In this document: piece after piece, positions 16,593-25,458 of the stretch
Numbering within the stretch: the first letter of the stretch is position 1
How the letters are laid out: every line of letters starts with the position of its first letter
NCBI GenBank assembly: GCA_041879295.1
Contig: CP047152.1
Coordinates: 5,647,501-5,711,500 of the forward strand
Direction of reading: 5' to 3'
Origin: Pseudomonas putida
GTDB lineage: Bacteria; Pseudomonadota; Gammaproteobacteria; Pseudomonadales; Pseudomonadaceae
DNA: 64,000 nt
The notes under the pieces: model-generated
The model's input: only the letters and a program-made list of their open reading frames with translations
The model's database searches: none
Told to the model about the DNA's origin: nothing
Translations under genes and position numbers: made by a program

Positions 16593-18452
16593 TTATCTGG
16601 TTGCCGCCAGCCCCGCCAACAACAAGCGCTGGTAAAGTTCTTCTTTAAGCCCCTGCGGCTGCCCCAACTGCATCCGCTCCAGGTGGCTTTCATACCCCTC
16701 CGGCCCCGGTGCATCCAACGCTGCCTTGCCCAGCTCCAGCACCTCGCTCAGCTTGAACTTGCTCTTCAACCAGTTCAGCGCCCGCAACAGATCCCGCTCC
16801 TCGGCCGTAAAGTCCGTGCCCATTGGATACTCCGGGAACAGCCGCGCATGCCGCGTCCGGATCGTTTCCAGCCGCTGCGGCGTATTGTCGGTGAAGCGAG
16901 CGTCCAGCTGAAAGCCCTTGGCCAGCTTGCCGGCCTCTTTTGCCTGCTCGATGAGCCCCTGCTGGAACCGCGAATCGCTCACTGCCAGCAACCGCGCAAT
17001 CACCTCGCTGTCGGTCTGCCCACGCAAGTCAGCGATACCGTACTCGGTCACCACGATATCGCGCAGGTGCCGGGGGATGGTGCAGTGGCCATAGGTCCAG
17101 AACAGGTTTGAGGTCACCTCCCCGCCTGACTCGCGCCAGCTGCGCAAAAGCAGAATCGAACGTGCACCTTCCAGCGCATGGCCCTGGGCGACAAAGTTGT
17201 ACTGCCCGCCCACGCCGCTGAGCACACGGCCGTCTTCAAGTTGATCAGCCACCCCGGCGCCGAGCAAGGTCATGGCAAACGCAGTGTTGATAAACCGCGC
17301 ATCACGGCGTTGGCGGCGCTTGAGTTCCTCCTGCCCATATAGCTCGTTGATGAAGCTGATGCGGGTCATGGCAAAATGTGCGCGCTGCTCCAGCGGCATC
17401 TCGCGCAAGCGCTGATAGAACGCTTGCGGGCCGAGGAAAAAGCCGCCATGCAGTATTGCGCCCTGCTCGTCCGCCGGGCGTCGTAGCAACCCTGCTTCGG
17501 CCAGCACCAGCAGGCCATTGACGAACATCTCGCTGCAGCCGTACAGGCCTTGGGCAAACGTCCCTAGCCCCCCTTCGCGTTCGATCAGCGCATGCCAGGG
17601 GCCAACATCCAGCTCATCAAGCACGGCTCGGTAGCCTGCGTTGTCACCTTGGCGAGCCAGCAACGCGGCGGCAACTGCATCACCCATGGCCCCGATGCCG
17701 ATCTGCAGGGTGCCGCCATCGCGCACCAACGTGCTGGCGTGCAAGCCAATGCAGTGGTCCTGGATGCCGACCGGCATGTTCGGCGTAGAGAACAGCCGTC
17801 GCTGCTCCGCTTCATCAATCAGCAGGTCGAATGCCTCCATGCTCAGTTCCGAATCGCCTGGCATATAGGGCAGTTCGGCATGCACCTGGCCCAGCATGAG
17901 GATGGTTTCGCCAGCCGCGCGCCGCTTGGCAATCATCGGCAGCAGGTCGAGGGTGATGTCTGGGTTGCAGGCCAGGCTCAGGTGCACGGGCTTTTCAGGG
18001 GTGGCGGCGACCAACTGGGCGATCAGGTTCAGGCCCTTGGCGTTGATATCGCGTGCGGCGTGGCTGTAGTTGCTGCTGACGTAGTCCTGCTGCGCCGATT
18101 CGCTGTGCAGCAGGCTACCGGGCTGCATGAAGAACTGTTCGACACGGATGTTGGGCGGCAGGCTGTCGTTGCGCAGGTCTGCGAGGTAGCTGAGCTCTTC
18201 GTAGTCCGCGAACACTCGCTCGACGAAGGGTTCGAGAAAGCGCCGCTGCAGGCCATCGCCCAGTGGCGGGCGGCCGAGGGAAAGTGCGGTATAGATGGTC
18301 AGGCGCCGTTCGGGCAGCTCGCGTACGCGGGCGTAAAGCGCGTTGACGAAGGCGTTGGGTTTCCCCAGACCCAAAGGCAGGCCCATATGGATATGGGTTG
18401 GCAGCCGGGACAAGACCTGCTCGACAGCCTGGTCGATGGAGCAGAGGTGCAT
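16593..18452 (-). CDS. Acetyl-CoA hydrolase/transferase family protein
   Basis: 619 residues. A strong AGGAGG five bases before the ATG at 18452 decides the start; the next upstream in-frame ATG overlaps that site. The N-terminal half has GLPLGLGKPNAFVNALY; the C-terminal transferase domain has SGVGGQYNFVAQGHALEGAR, TSNLFWTYGHCTIPRHLRD and VTEYGIADLRGQTDSEV, the marks of the Cat1/Ach1 family that moves or hydrolyses acyl-CoA. It is about 100 residues longer than the typical CoA transferases of this family. The acyl substrate is not clear from sequence. It stands alone, bounded by REPINs on both sides. Confidence 0.85.
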   Translation of the reverse strand: MHLCSIDQAVEQVLSRLPTHIHMGLPLGLGKPNAFVNALYARVRELPERRLTIYTALSLGRPPLGDGLQRRFLEPFVERVFADYEELSYLADLRNDSLPPNIRVEQFFMQPGSLLHSESAQQDYVSSNYSHAARDINAKGLNLIAQLVAATPEKPVHLSLACNPDITLDLLPMIAKRRAAGETILMLGQVHAELPYMPGDSELSMEAFDLLIDEAEQRRLFSTPNMPVGIQDHCIGLHASTLVRDGGTLQIGIGAMGDAVAAALLARQGDNAGYRAVLDELDVGPWHALIEREGGLGTFAQGLYGCSEMFVNGLLVLAEAGLLRRPADEQGAILHGGFFLGPQAFYQRLREMPLEQRAHFAMTRISFINELYGQEELKRRQRRDARFINTAFAMTLLGAGVADQLEDGRVLSGVGGQYNFVAQGHALEGARSILLLRSWRESGGEVTSNLFWTYGHCTIPRHLRDIVVTEYGIADLRGQTDSEVIARLLAVSDSRFQQGLIEQAKEAGKLAKGFQLDARFTDNTPQRLETIRTRHARLFPEYPMGTDFTAEERDLLRALNWLKSKFKLSEVLELGKAALDAPGPEGYESHLERMQLGQPQGLKEELYQRLLLAGLAATR

Positions 18453-18518
18453 CTGGGCCTCCTGAAACATCCACGGGTTCAGGGGTTGGACATAGGGCTG
18501 AAGTAATTGGTTGCCTGT

Positions 18519-18615
18519 ACCGGCCCTTTCGCGGGCAAGCCCGCTCCCACAGGATTAACACAACCTTCAGGTCCTGCGGAGTACCTTTGGGAGCGGGCGT
18601 GCCCGCGAAGAGGCC
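18519..18615. repeat. REPIN
   Basis: GGCCCTTTCGCGGGCAAGCC and its mirror partner ending CCCGCGAAGAGGCC, in the tandem gap between the cytochrome c5 gene and the acyl-CoA hydrolase/transferase gene. Confidence 0.85.
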
Positions 18616-18619
18616 GAGA

Positions 18620-18654
18620 CAACAAAAAACAAAGCCCGCCATTAACGGCGGGCC
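18620..18654 (-). terminator. Rho-independent terminator of the cytochrome c5 gene
   Basis: GCCCGCC-ATTAAC-GGCGGGC (18634-18653). On the minus strand the stem is followed by TTTGTTTTTTGTTG. It lies just after the cytochrome c5 stop. Confidence 0.85.
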
Positions 18655-18674
18655 TCATGCAATTCAGCTGTAAA

Positions 18675-19097
18675 TCACAGCCCGGACATTTTCTTGATCG
18701 CCCCTTTCAGGTCTTCATCCGTACAGTCTGCACAGGTGCCCTTTGGCGGCATGGCGTTGATGCCGGTAATGGCCTTGGCCAGGATGCCATCCAGGCCGCC
18801 CTGGTGGTCGGCGCGTTCTTTCCACGCGGCGGTGTCACCAATTTTAGGCGCGCCGAGCAACCCGCTGCCATGGCAGGCATTGCAGTGCTTGGCGATGATT
18901 TCATCCGGCGTCTTGGCTCCCCCGCCACCCGCTGCAGCGGCCACTTCCATGCCTTTGCACTCTTGGCCCTGGACGCACACCTGGCCAACCGGTTCCAGGC
19001 GTTTGGCGATGTCGTCATTGGTCGCAGCGGTTGCGCTCATTGCCCAGAGGGCGAATACGGCTGCTGGTACGGCCAGCATCTTCTTGATTTGATTCAC
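18675..19097 (-). CDS. Periplasmic cytochrome c5 family protein
   Basis: 140 residues with a GTG start at 19097 (GAGGGTG upstream); an ATG-only reading would lose the basic start of the signal peptide. Signal peptide about 1-25 (MNQIKKMLAVPAAVFALWAM, then SATAAT). One c-type haem site CNACH at 72-76 and the likely sixth ligand Met116 in AMPPKG, followed by the extra cysteine pair CADC usual for c5. It shuttles electrons in the periplasm. In P. aeruginosa the equivalent gene (cycB) also neighbours pauR, as I recall. Confidence 0.9.
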   Translation of the reverse strand: MNQIKKMLAVPAAVFALWAMSATAATNDDIAKRLEPVGQVCVQGQECKGMEVAAAAGGGGAKTPDEIIAKHCNACHGSGLLGAPKIGDTAAWKERADHQGGLDGILAKAITGINAMPPKGTCADCTDEDLKGAIKKMSGL

Positions 19098-19233
19098 GCG
19101 AACACCCTCATGGTGGCTAATCACGCTCGCGGCCACGGATCGGCGAGCGTTGAAAAGTATAGCGGGAACCCAGAGGCCGTGAAACGACCCCACACAGGAA
19201 AGGGGTATTGCCGACTCAATGCACTGCGCTGGA

Positions 19234-19782
19234 TCAAAAGTTTGAAGGCGTCGCCGCACTGATCAGCCGCGCCGGCTGGTCGAACGGGTTGCGAAAGCGG
19301 TGCGGGCGGGTGCTTTCGAAGTAGTAGCTGTCGCCCTCTTCGAGAACGAAAATCTCGTTGCCGACCACCAGTTCCAGGCGGCCTTCAAGCAGGATACCGG
19401 TCTCCTCGCCGTCGTGGGTAAGCATCTCGGCACCGGTGTCCGCGCCTGGCGGGTACACCTCGGTCAGAAAAGCGATTGCGCGGTTGGGGTGCGACTTACC
19501 AACCAGCTTCATGGTTACCGCTCCATCCGAGATATCGATCAGCTCGTGGGCCTTGTAGACGATCTGAGTGGGGCTTTCGGGCTCCAGCTCGACCGAAAAG
19601 AACTCGACCATGGACATGGGGATGCCGCTCAGCACTTTGCGCAGCGAGCTGATAGAGGGGCTTACGCTGTTCTTCTCGATCATCGAGATGGTGCTGTTGG
19701 TCACGCCAGCACGCTTGGCGAGTTCGCGCTGGGACAGGCCCTTGAGCTTGCGGATGGCTTGCAGTCGTTCGCCGACGTCCAA
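19234..19782 (-). CDS. pauR: XRE-cupin regulator, PauR-type repressor of polyamine catabolism
   Basis: 182 residues from a TTG start at 19782 chosen because AGGAGG lies eight bases upstream; an ATG 17 codons earlier has no site. The N-terminal helix-turn-helix reads GLSQRELAKRAGVTNSTISM (about 15-34); a cupin sensor domain fills about 105-175 (GAEMLTHDGEETGILLEGR, SYYFESTRPHRF). In P. aeruginosa PauR is a 182-residue protein beside dadX that represses gamma-glutamyl-polyamine genes and responds to putrescine and cadaverine. Its likely targets (pauB, kauB, pauA, pauD types) are in this window. Confidence 0.88.
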   Translation of the reverse strand: MDVGERLQAIRKLKGLSQRELAKRAGVTNSTISMIEKNSVSPSISSLRKVLSGIPMSMVEFFSVELEPESPTQIVYKAHELIDISDGAVTMKLVGKSHPNRAIAFLTEVYPPGADTGAEMLTHDGEETGILLEGRLELVVGNEIFVLEEGDSYYFESTRPHRFRNPFDQPARLISAATPSNF

Positions 19783-19889
19783 AGCTGGAGCCTCCTGGAA
19801 CAGTGGGAAGGGGGTGGATGTGAACGATATCATGGCAATGCCGTTCAGTATTTACAACACACCGCCCCCAACCTGTCCGCTTCAGCGTG

Positions 19890-20963
19890 TCATTCGCCGA
19901 TGTAGTCCCGTGGTACTCGCTTCAGGTTGCAGAAGATCTGGTACGGAATGGTGCCCGCATGCGCGGCCACCTCACTGGCCAGCACCTGCTTGCCCCATAG
20001 TTCTACCGGGCTGCCGACAGCGGCTTCCGGTACGTCGGTGAGGTCGATGCTGAGCATGTCCATCGACACCCGGCCGATCAGCTGGGTGCGATTGCCGGCC
20101 ACCAGCACCGGAGTGCCGTTGGGCGCCTGGCGCGGGTAGCCATCGGCATAGCCCATGGCAACCACACCCACGCGGGTCGGCCGAGGGCTGACGAACTTGG
20201 CACCATAGCCCACCGGCTCGCCGGCAGGCAGCTCACGCACGCTGATCACCCGCGATTGCAGGGTCATCACCGGTTGCAGGCGTGCGGCCTCGGCCTGCGC
20301 CACTTCGAACGGCGTGGCGCCGTACAGCATCAGGCCTGGGCGCACCCAGTCGCTGGGCGCTTGCGGCCAGCCCAGCACGCCGGGCGAGTTACGCAGGCTG
20401 CATTCGGCGGCTAGGCCCTGTCGGGCAGCTTCGAACACGGCGATCTGCTGGGAGGTGGCGTCAGCGTCCAGTTCGTCGGCGCGAGCGAAGTGGCTCATCA
20501 ACACGATGCGCGAAACCTTGCCACTGGCCAACAGTCGCTGGTAGGCGTCGTGGTAGTCCTTGGGGTGCAGGCCAACGCGGTGCATGCCACTGTCCAGCTT
20601 CAGCCAGACGGTGAGCGGCTTGTGCAGCGGGGTTTTCTCGATGGCTTCCAGCTGCCACAGCGAGTGCACCACGCACCACAGGTCGTGCTCGGCGATCAGC
20701 GCCAGTTCGCTGGCTTCGAAAAAACCTTCCAGCAGCAGCACCGGGGCTTTGATACCGGCAGCGCGCAGCTCCAGCGCCTCTTCGATGCAGGCCACGGCAA
20801 AGCCGTCGGCTTCGGCCTCCAGGGCCAGGGCGCAGCGCACGGCGCCGTGGCCATAGGCGTCGGCCTTGATCACGGCGAGGGCTTTGGCACCCGTCAGTTC
20901 ACGGGCCAGACGGTAGTTGTGGCGCAGGGCCTGGAGGTCGATCAGGGCGCGGGCGGGACGCAT
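19890..20963 (-). CDS. dadX: Alanine racemase, catabolic
   Basis: 357 residues. PLP-binding Lys33 lies in [10 protein letters not shown], the second base Tyr in GYGAKF, and SMDMLSIDL is the substrate loop. The enzyme interconverts L- and D-alanine. The position after dadA on the same strand supports the catabolic paralogue DadX over the biosynthetic Alr. The start at 20963 has AAGG about ten bases upstream. A REPIN separates it from dadA, so the two may be only partly co-transcribed. The RidA gene that sits between dadA and dadX in P. aeruginosa is absent here. Confidence 0.9.
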   Translation of the reverse strand: MRPARALIDLQALRHNYRLARELTGAKALAVIKADAYGHGAVRCALALEAEADGFAVACIEEALELRAAGIKAPVLLLEGFFEASELALIAEHDLWCVVHSLWQLEAIEKTPLHKPLTVWLKLDSGMHRVGLHPKDYHDAYQRLLASGKVSRIVLMSHFARADELDADATSQQIAVFEAARQGLAAECSLRNSPGVLGWPQAPSDWVRPGLMLYGATPFEVAQAEAARLQPVMTLQSRVISVRELPAGEPVGYGAKFVSPRPTRVGVVAMGYADGYPRQAPNGTPVLVAGNRTQLIGRVSMDMLSIDLTDVPEAAVGSPVELWGKQVLASEVAAHAGTIPYQIFCNLKRVPRDYIGE

Positions 20964-21002
20964 GGCGGCTGCCTTATGGTGTTCGGGTTGAAATCGGTGG
21001 TG

Positions 21003-21100
21003 GATTCTTCGCGGGCTTGCCCGCTGCCACAAGTAGTGCACAGCGTTCAAAAGCTGTGGTGTTTCTGTGGGAGCGGGCAAGCCCGCGAATGGGCCGGCAC
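21003..21100. repeat. REPIN between dadA and dadX
   Basis: Mirror-image REPs (TTCGCGGGCTTGCCCGCTGC and its partner ending CCCGCGAATGGGCC) in the gap within the dadA-dadX unit; it may lower or stabilise one part of the message. Confidence 0.85.
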
Positions 21101-21106
21101 AGGCTG

Positions 21107-22411
21107 TTACTGCTGGTGAGCCGGCGCGCTTTGCCCGTGCTTGGCCACTTCCCGGCTATTGCCATAACGGGAAATATCCAGGCCTTCGGCACTGATCTGC
21201 GGCTTCTTGCGCGCAATCAGGTCGGCCAGCAAGCGACCGGAACCGCACGCCATGGTCCAGCCCAAGGTACCGTGACCGGTGTTCAGGAACAGGTTGCGGA
21301 ACGCCGTGGCACCCACGATCGGCGTACCGTCCGGGGTCGCCGGGCGCAAGCCGGTCCAGAAGCTGGCCTGGCTCAGGTCACCGCCGCGAGGATAAAGGTC
21401 GTTGACGATCATCTCCAGCGTTTCGCGCCGGCGCGGGTTCAGCGACAGGTCAAAACCGGCGATTTCAGCCATGCCCCCAACGCGGATGCGGTTGTCGAAA
21501 CGGGTGATGGCAACCTTGTAGGTCTCGTCGAGAATGGTCGAAGTCGGGGCCATGTCGCTGTTGGTGATCGGCACGGTCAGCGAATAACCTTTCAGCGGGT
21601 ACACCGGGGCCTTGATGCCCAGCGGCTTGAGCATCTGTGGCGAGTAGCTGCCCAGCGCCAGCACATAGCGGTCTGCCGTCTCCAGCTTGCCGTCGATCCA
21701 TACGCCATTGATGCGGTCACCGGCGAAGTCCAGGCGCTGGATATCCTGGCCGAAGCGGAACTCCACGCCCAGCTTCAACGCCATGTCGGCGAGCTTGGTG
21801 GTGAACAGCTGACAGTCGCCAGTCTGGTCGTTCGGCAAACGCAGGGCGCCGGCCAGGATATCTTTCACGCCGGCCAGGGCGGGTTCGACGCGGGCAATGC
21901 CGTCGCGATCGAGCAGCTCGTAGGGCACACCGGACTGTTCGAGTACGGCAATATCCTTGGCCGCCGCATCGACCTGGGCCTGGGTGCGGAACAGCTGGGT
22001 GGTGCCCAGGCTGCGGTTTTCGTAGTTGATGCCGGTTTCGGCGCGCAGCTCGTCGAGGCAGTCACGGCTGTACTCGGACAGGCGCACCATACGCTCCTTG
22101 TTCACCGCGTAACGGCTGGCGGTGCAGTTGCGCAGCATCTGTGCCATCCACAGGTACTGATCGACGTCGCCCGTGAGCTTGATGGCCAAGGGGGCGTGAC
22201 GCTCCAGCAGCCATTTGATGGCTTTGAGCGGTACACCTGGGGCAGCCCAGGGCGAGGCATAGCCGGGCGAGATCTGGCCGGCGTTGGCAAAGCTGGTTTC
22301 CATGGCCACCGCCGGCTGGCGGTCGACCACCGTGACTTCGAAACCTTGCCGGGCCAGGTAGTAGGCACTGGCGGTTCCGATTACACCGCTACCAAGTACC
22401 AGAACTCGCAT
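21107..22411 (-). CDS. dadA: D-amino acid dehydrogenase, small (FAD) subunit
   Basis: 434 residues. FAD-binding Rossmann site [20 protein letters not shown] at the N-terminus, E/R-rich contact VVDRQ, then DAO-fold stretches [16 protein letters not shown] and the C-terminal [13 protein letters not shown], all hallmarks of DadA. It oxidises D-alanine and other D-amino acids to keto acids, passing electrons to the membrane chain. The start at 22411 has GAGGGA seven bases upstream. It is divergent from dadR, the likely activator. Confidence 0.95.
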
Positions 22412-22489
22412 CGTTTTATCCCTCACACGCGGCGCGCCGCACACTTTTATTGAAATGGCATGAATGAGCGCAGTATAGGAATTTGAGAC

Positions 22490-22504
22490 CAGTGCAATTC
22501 ACTA
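22490..22504. promoter_or_regulatory. Lrp-type box between dadA and dadR
   Basis: CAGTGCAATTCACTA matches 11 of 15 positions of the Lrp consensus YAGHAWATTWTDCTR and is a near dyad. A separate ten-base palindrome GAGAATTCTC lies at 22525-22534. DadR binding is inferred. Confidence 0.45.
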
Positions 22505-22567
22505 TATAAAAGCCTATTATTGGCGAGAATTCTCGGCAAAAACGCCTTTCACGGAGGGGCATCCCCT

Positions 22568-23056
22568 ATGAGAACCCAGCACCAGACCAAGCGTGAACTG
22601 GACAAGATCGACCGTAACATCCTGCGTATCCTGCAGAATGACGGGCGTATTTCCTTCACCGAACTGGGCGAGAAAGTTGGGCTGTCCACCACCCCTTGCA
22701 CCGAGCGGGTTCGCCGCCTGGAGCGCGAGGGCATCATCATGGGCTACAACGCCCGCCTGAACCCGCAGCACCTCAAGGGCAGCCTGCTGGTGTTCGTGGA
22801 AATCAGCCTGGACTACAAGTCGGGCGACACCTTCGAGGAGTTCCGCCGCGCGGTCTTGAAGCTGCCCCACGTGCTGGAATGCCACCTGGTGTCGGGCGAC
22901 TTCGACTACCTGGTAAAAGCGCGTATTTCGGAAATGGCTTCGTACCGCAAGCTGCTCGGGGACATCCTGCTGAAACTGCCGCACGTGCGCGAATCGAAGA
23001 GCTACATCGTGATGGAAGAGGTGAAGGAAAGCCTCTGCCTGCCGATCCCGGACTGA
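22568..23056 (+). CDS. dadR: Lrp/AsnC-family regulator DadR
   Basis: 162 residues, Lrp length. The helix-turn-helix runs about 28-47 (ISFTELGEKVGLSTTPCTER); the RAM domain follows (LVFVEISLDYKSGDTFEEF, ECHLVSGDFDYLVKAR). Lrp proteins of this type bind L-alanine or leucine and, as DadR, switch on dadAX. GGAGGGG lies ahead of the ATG at 22568. The divergent arrangement with dadA gives the role. Confidence 0.92.
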   Translation: MRTQHQTKRELDKIDRNILRILQNDGRISFTELGEKVGLSTTPCTERVRRLEREGIIMGYNARLNPQHLKGSLLVFVEISLDYKSGDTFEEFRRAVLKLPHVLECHLVSGDFDYLVKARISEMASYRKLLGDILLKLPHVRESKSYIVMEEVKESLCLPIPD

Positions 23057-23058
23057 GG

Positions 23059-23412
23059 CTAGACCAGCACCTGGCGGGTGGTGGCAATGAATTGGTGGAC
23101 CAACTGTTCAGCGGCAGGGTCGATCATCGGTTCAGGGCCACGACCACGCGGGCAGGCCATGCGCGGGGTGGTACCGAACAGCCGGCATATCATCGGCCGC
23201 TCTTCATACACCGTGCAGCCGTTGGGGCCCAAGTGCACGCAGTCCAGGCGCTCCAGAGCAGCGTCCTGCTCCGCCTGGGACTTGCGCGGCAGGCGGGCCA
23301 TTTCCTCCGCCGAGGTGGTGACCGGGCCGCAGCAGTCATGGCAGCCGGGCTCGCACTCGAATGAAGGGATGAGTTCGCGCAGGAAGTGGATCTTGTGGCG
23401 GTTACAGGACAT
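23059..23412 (-). CDS. YkgJ-type cysteine-cluster protein
   Basis: 117 residues. The cysteines Cys-x3-Cys-x2-Cys-Cys (FECEPGCHDCC) near the N-terminus with later CVHLGPNGC and ICRLFG form the YkgJ/Fe-S or zinc-binding pattern. Function not known. It converges on dadR with only two bases between stops. The ATG at 23412 is used; a TTG four codons earlier is possible but neither has a strong binding site. Confidence 0.8.
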   Translation of the reverse strand: MSCNRHKIHFLRELIPSFECEPGCHDCCGPVTTSAEEMARLPRKSQAEQDAALERLDCVHLGPNGCTVYEERPMICRLFGTTPRMACPRGRGPEPMIDPAAEQLVHQFIATTRQVLV

Positions 23413-23454
23413 GACGGGATACAAGCTGACAAAAGTGATTGGATTATAGGCTTA

Positions 23455-23474
23455 TTCGCGGCTCCACCCGCGAA
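23455..23474. repeat. Single short REP palindrome
   Basis: TTCGCGG-CTCCAC-CCGCGAA, a seven-base-arm relic of the REP core in the divergent gap before the pauB-type gene. Confidence 0.6.
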
Positions 23475-23556
23475 CGAGGATGCAGCCCTCGCTGGTTGCC
23501 CGGCCGCGATGGCAAAGCTTATCCTCGTCCCCCCTCCAATTTTCAGGGCCGCCCCG

Positions 23557-24849
23557 ATGATCCACAGCGCGCAGCACGCCGCCTCCTATTACGCCGCCAG
23601 CAGCGCGCCACACCCTGACCACGCCTTCCTGCAAGGCGAACACAACGCCGACGTGTGCATCATCGGCGGCGGTTACTCGGGCCTGAACACCGCCATCGAG
23701 CTGGCCGAGCGTGGTTTCTCGGTCATCCTGCTGGAAGCGCGCAAACTTGGCTGGGGCGCCAGTGGGCGCAATGGCGGGCAACTGATCCGTGGGGTCGGCC
23801 ACGGCCTGGAGCAGTTTCTCCCGGTCATCGGCGAGGAAGGCGTGCGCACCCTGAAGCTGATGGGCCTGGAGGCCGTACAGATCGTGCGCGAGCGGGTGGA
23901 AAAGCATGCCATCGCCTGCGACCTGGCCTGGGGCTACTGCGACCTGGCCAACAAACCCGCCGAGCTGCTGGGCTTTGCCGAAGACGCAGAGGAACTGCGC
24001 AGCCTGGGCTATGCGCATGAGCTGCGGCTGGTCGGCAAGGACGATATCCACAGCGTGGTCGGCGCCGATTGCTATGTGGGCGGGCTGATCGACATGGGCT
24101 CTGGGCACTTGCACCCGCTCAACCTGGCGCTGGGTGAAGCGGCCGTGGCCAGCCGTCTGGGCGTGAAGCTGTTCGAGCAGTCCGAGGTTACCCGCATAGA
24201 CTATGGCCCTGAAGTGCAGGTACATACCGCACAAGGCCGAGTACGCGCCAAGACCCTGGTACTGTGCTGCAACGCCTACCACAACGACCTCAACCGCGAA
24301 CTGGGCGGCAAGGTGCTGCCGGCCGGTAGCTACATCATTGCCACCGAGCCGCTGGGCGAAGAACGCGCACGCGCATTGCTGCCGCAGAACATGGCGGTGT
24401 GTGACCAGCGCGTGGCGCTGGACTACTACCGCCTGTCCGCCGATCATCGCCTGCTGTTTGGCGGTGCCTGCCACTATTCAGGCCGCGACCCGAAGGACAT
24501 CGCCGCCTACATGCAGCCGAAGATGCTCAAGGTGTTCCCGCAGCTTGCCGACGTGCGCATCGACTACCAGTGGGGCGGCATGATCGGCATTGGTGCCAAC
24601 CGCCTGCCACAGGTTGGCCGCCTGGCCAGCCAGCCGAACGTGTATTACGCCCAGGCCTACTCTGGCCATGGGCTCAACGCCACCCACCTGGCCGCGCGCC
24701 TGCTGGGTGAAGCCATCAGTGGCCAGGAAAGCGGGCGCTTCGACCTTTTCAACAAGGTGCCTCACATCACCTTCCCTGGCGGCAAGCACCTGCGCTCGCC
24801 ACTGCTGGCATTGGGGATGCTGTGGCATCGTCTGAAAGAGCTGGCCTGA
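23557..24849 (+). CDS. pauB: Gamma-glutamylputrescine oxidoreductase (PuuB/PauB type)
   Basis: 430-residue FAD enzyme. Rossmann site VCIIGGGYSGLNTAIELAER at about 33-52, then GASGRNGGQLIRG, and the C-terminal QAYSGHGLNATHLA. This is the PuuB/PauB type of DAO-fold oxidase, which oxidises gamma-glutamylated polyamines to the aldehyde that KauB then oxidises. Other amine oxidases share the fold; the neighbourhood of pauR and kauB supports this role. The in-frame extension upstream crosses the REP relic, so the ATG at 23557 (AGGG upstream) is preferred. Confidence 0.85.
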   Translation: MIHSAQHAASYYAASSAPHPDHAFLQGEHNADVCIIGGGYSGLNTAIELAERGFSVILLEARKLGWGASGRNGGQLIRGVGHGLEQFLPVIGEEGVRTLKLMGLEAVQIVRERVEKHAIACDLAWGYCDLANKPAELLGFAEDAEELRSLGYAHELRLVGKDDIHSVVGADCYVGGLIDMGSGHLHPLNLALGEAAVASRLGVKLFEQSEVTRIDYGPEVQVHTAQGRVRAKTLVLCCNAYHNDLNRELGGKVLPAGSYIIATEPLGEERARALLPQNMAVCDQRVALDYYRLSADHRLLFGGACHYSGRDPKDIAAYMQPKMLKVFPQLADVRIDYQWGGMIGIGANRLPQVGRLASQPNVYYAQAYSGHGLNATHLAARLLGEAISGQESGRFDLFNKVPHITFPGGKHLRSPLLALGMLWHRLKELA

Positions 24850-24860
24850 AAGTCCCCATC

Positions 24861-24997
24861 CTTGTGGCAGCAACTGTCTTGCTTAAAATCTAAAAGCTGA
24901 CTAGCCCCCTGAGGGAGCGGGCGTGCCCGCGAACACGGGCGAAGCCCGTGCCATCCTCCGCGACGCCTGCTTCGCGGGCATGCCCGCTCCCACAGGG
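24861..24997 (+). repeat. Composite repeat element, copy A
   Basis: About 137 bases with four parts: a small hairpin AGCAA-CTGTC-TTGCT, the non-palindromic TCTAAAAGCTG, a REP (GGGAGCGGGCGTGCCCGCG), a hairpin CGGGCGAAGCCCG, and an inverted REP. Copies B (61206-61341) and, on the other strand, C (53268-53406) share the order. It lies between convergent pauB and the DUF1127 gene. Confidence 0.85.
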
Positions 24998-25049
24998 TCG
25001 GTGCAAGTTTCAAGTCTGGGGCACAACAGGCCCTCCAGCGACCACCCTG

Positions 25050-25280
25050 TCAGTCCTTCCAGAAGGCTTTCCGCCCTTCGATCCGGGCCTGCTCCGAGCT
25101 CAGCCCGACATCGCGCAGCTCGTCATCGGTCAGCTGCAGCAACGCCCTGCGGGTATGCCAGCGATGCAGCATCAGCCCCCAACGCCCCAAACCCTCCGGC
25201 GCGTTGAACACCTTGGCCTGCTGCCCGGCTTCCAGCTCCTTGGCCAACAGTTGCAAGCGCACATCGCTCATGCCACCCAT
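25050..25280 (-). CDS. Small DUF1127-domain protein
   Basis: 76 residues. The C-terminal 40 (RRALLQLTDDELRDVGLSSE) is the DUF1127 signature found in short proteins that in some bacteria bind RNA or affect stress and phosphate responses. GGAGG eight bases before the ATG at 25280 picks this start over another three codons later. It is divergent from the MocR-type regulator and may be its target. Function not known. Confidence 0.85.
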   Translation of the reverse strand: MGGMSDVRLQLLAKELEAGQQAKVFNAPEGLGRWGLMLHRWHTRRALLQLTDDELRDVGLSSEQARIEGRKAFWKD

Positions 25281-25458
25281 CACCGCATCCTCCCGTTCAG
25301 TTGTTACCGTGGAGAAAGCATGCGCGTCGGCACCGTCAGCAATACAGATCCAATACAGCCTTATTATTCCCATACAGAATTGGCCGACGGCCGACTGAAT
25401 GCTGTATTTTCGGGCCAACTGTACCGGTCGCTATGCCAATGCAGCGCAGGAGTATGCC

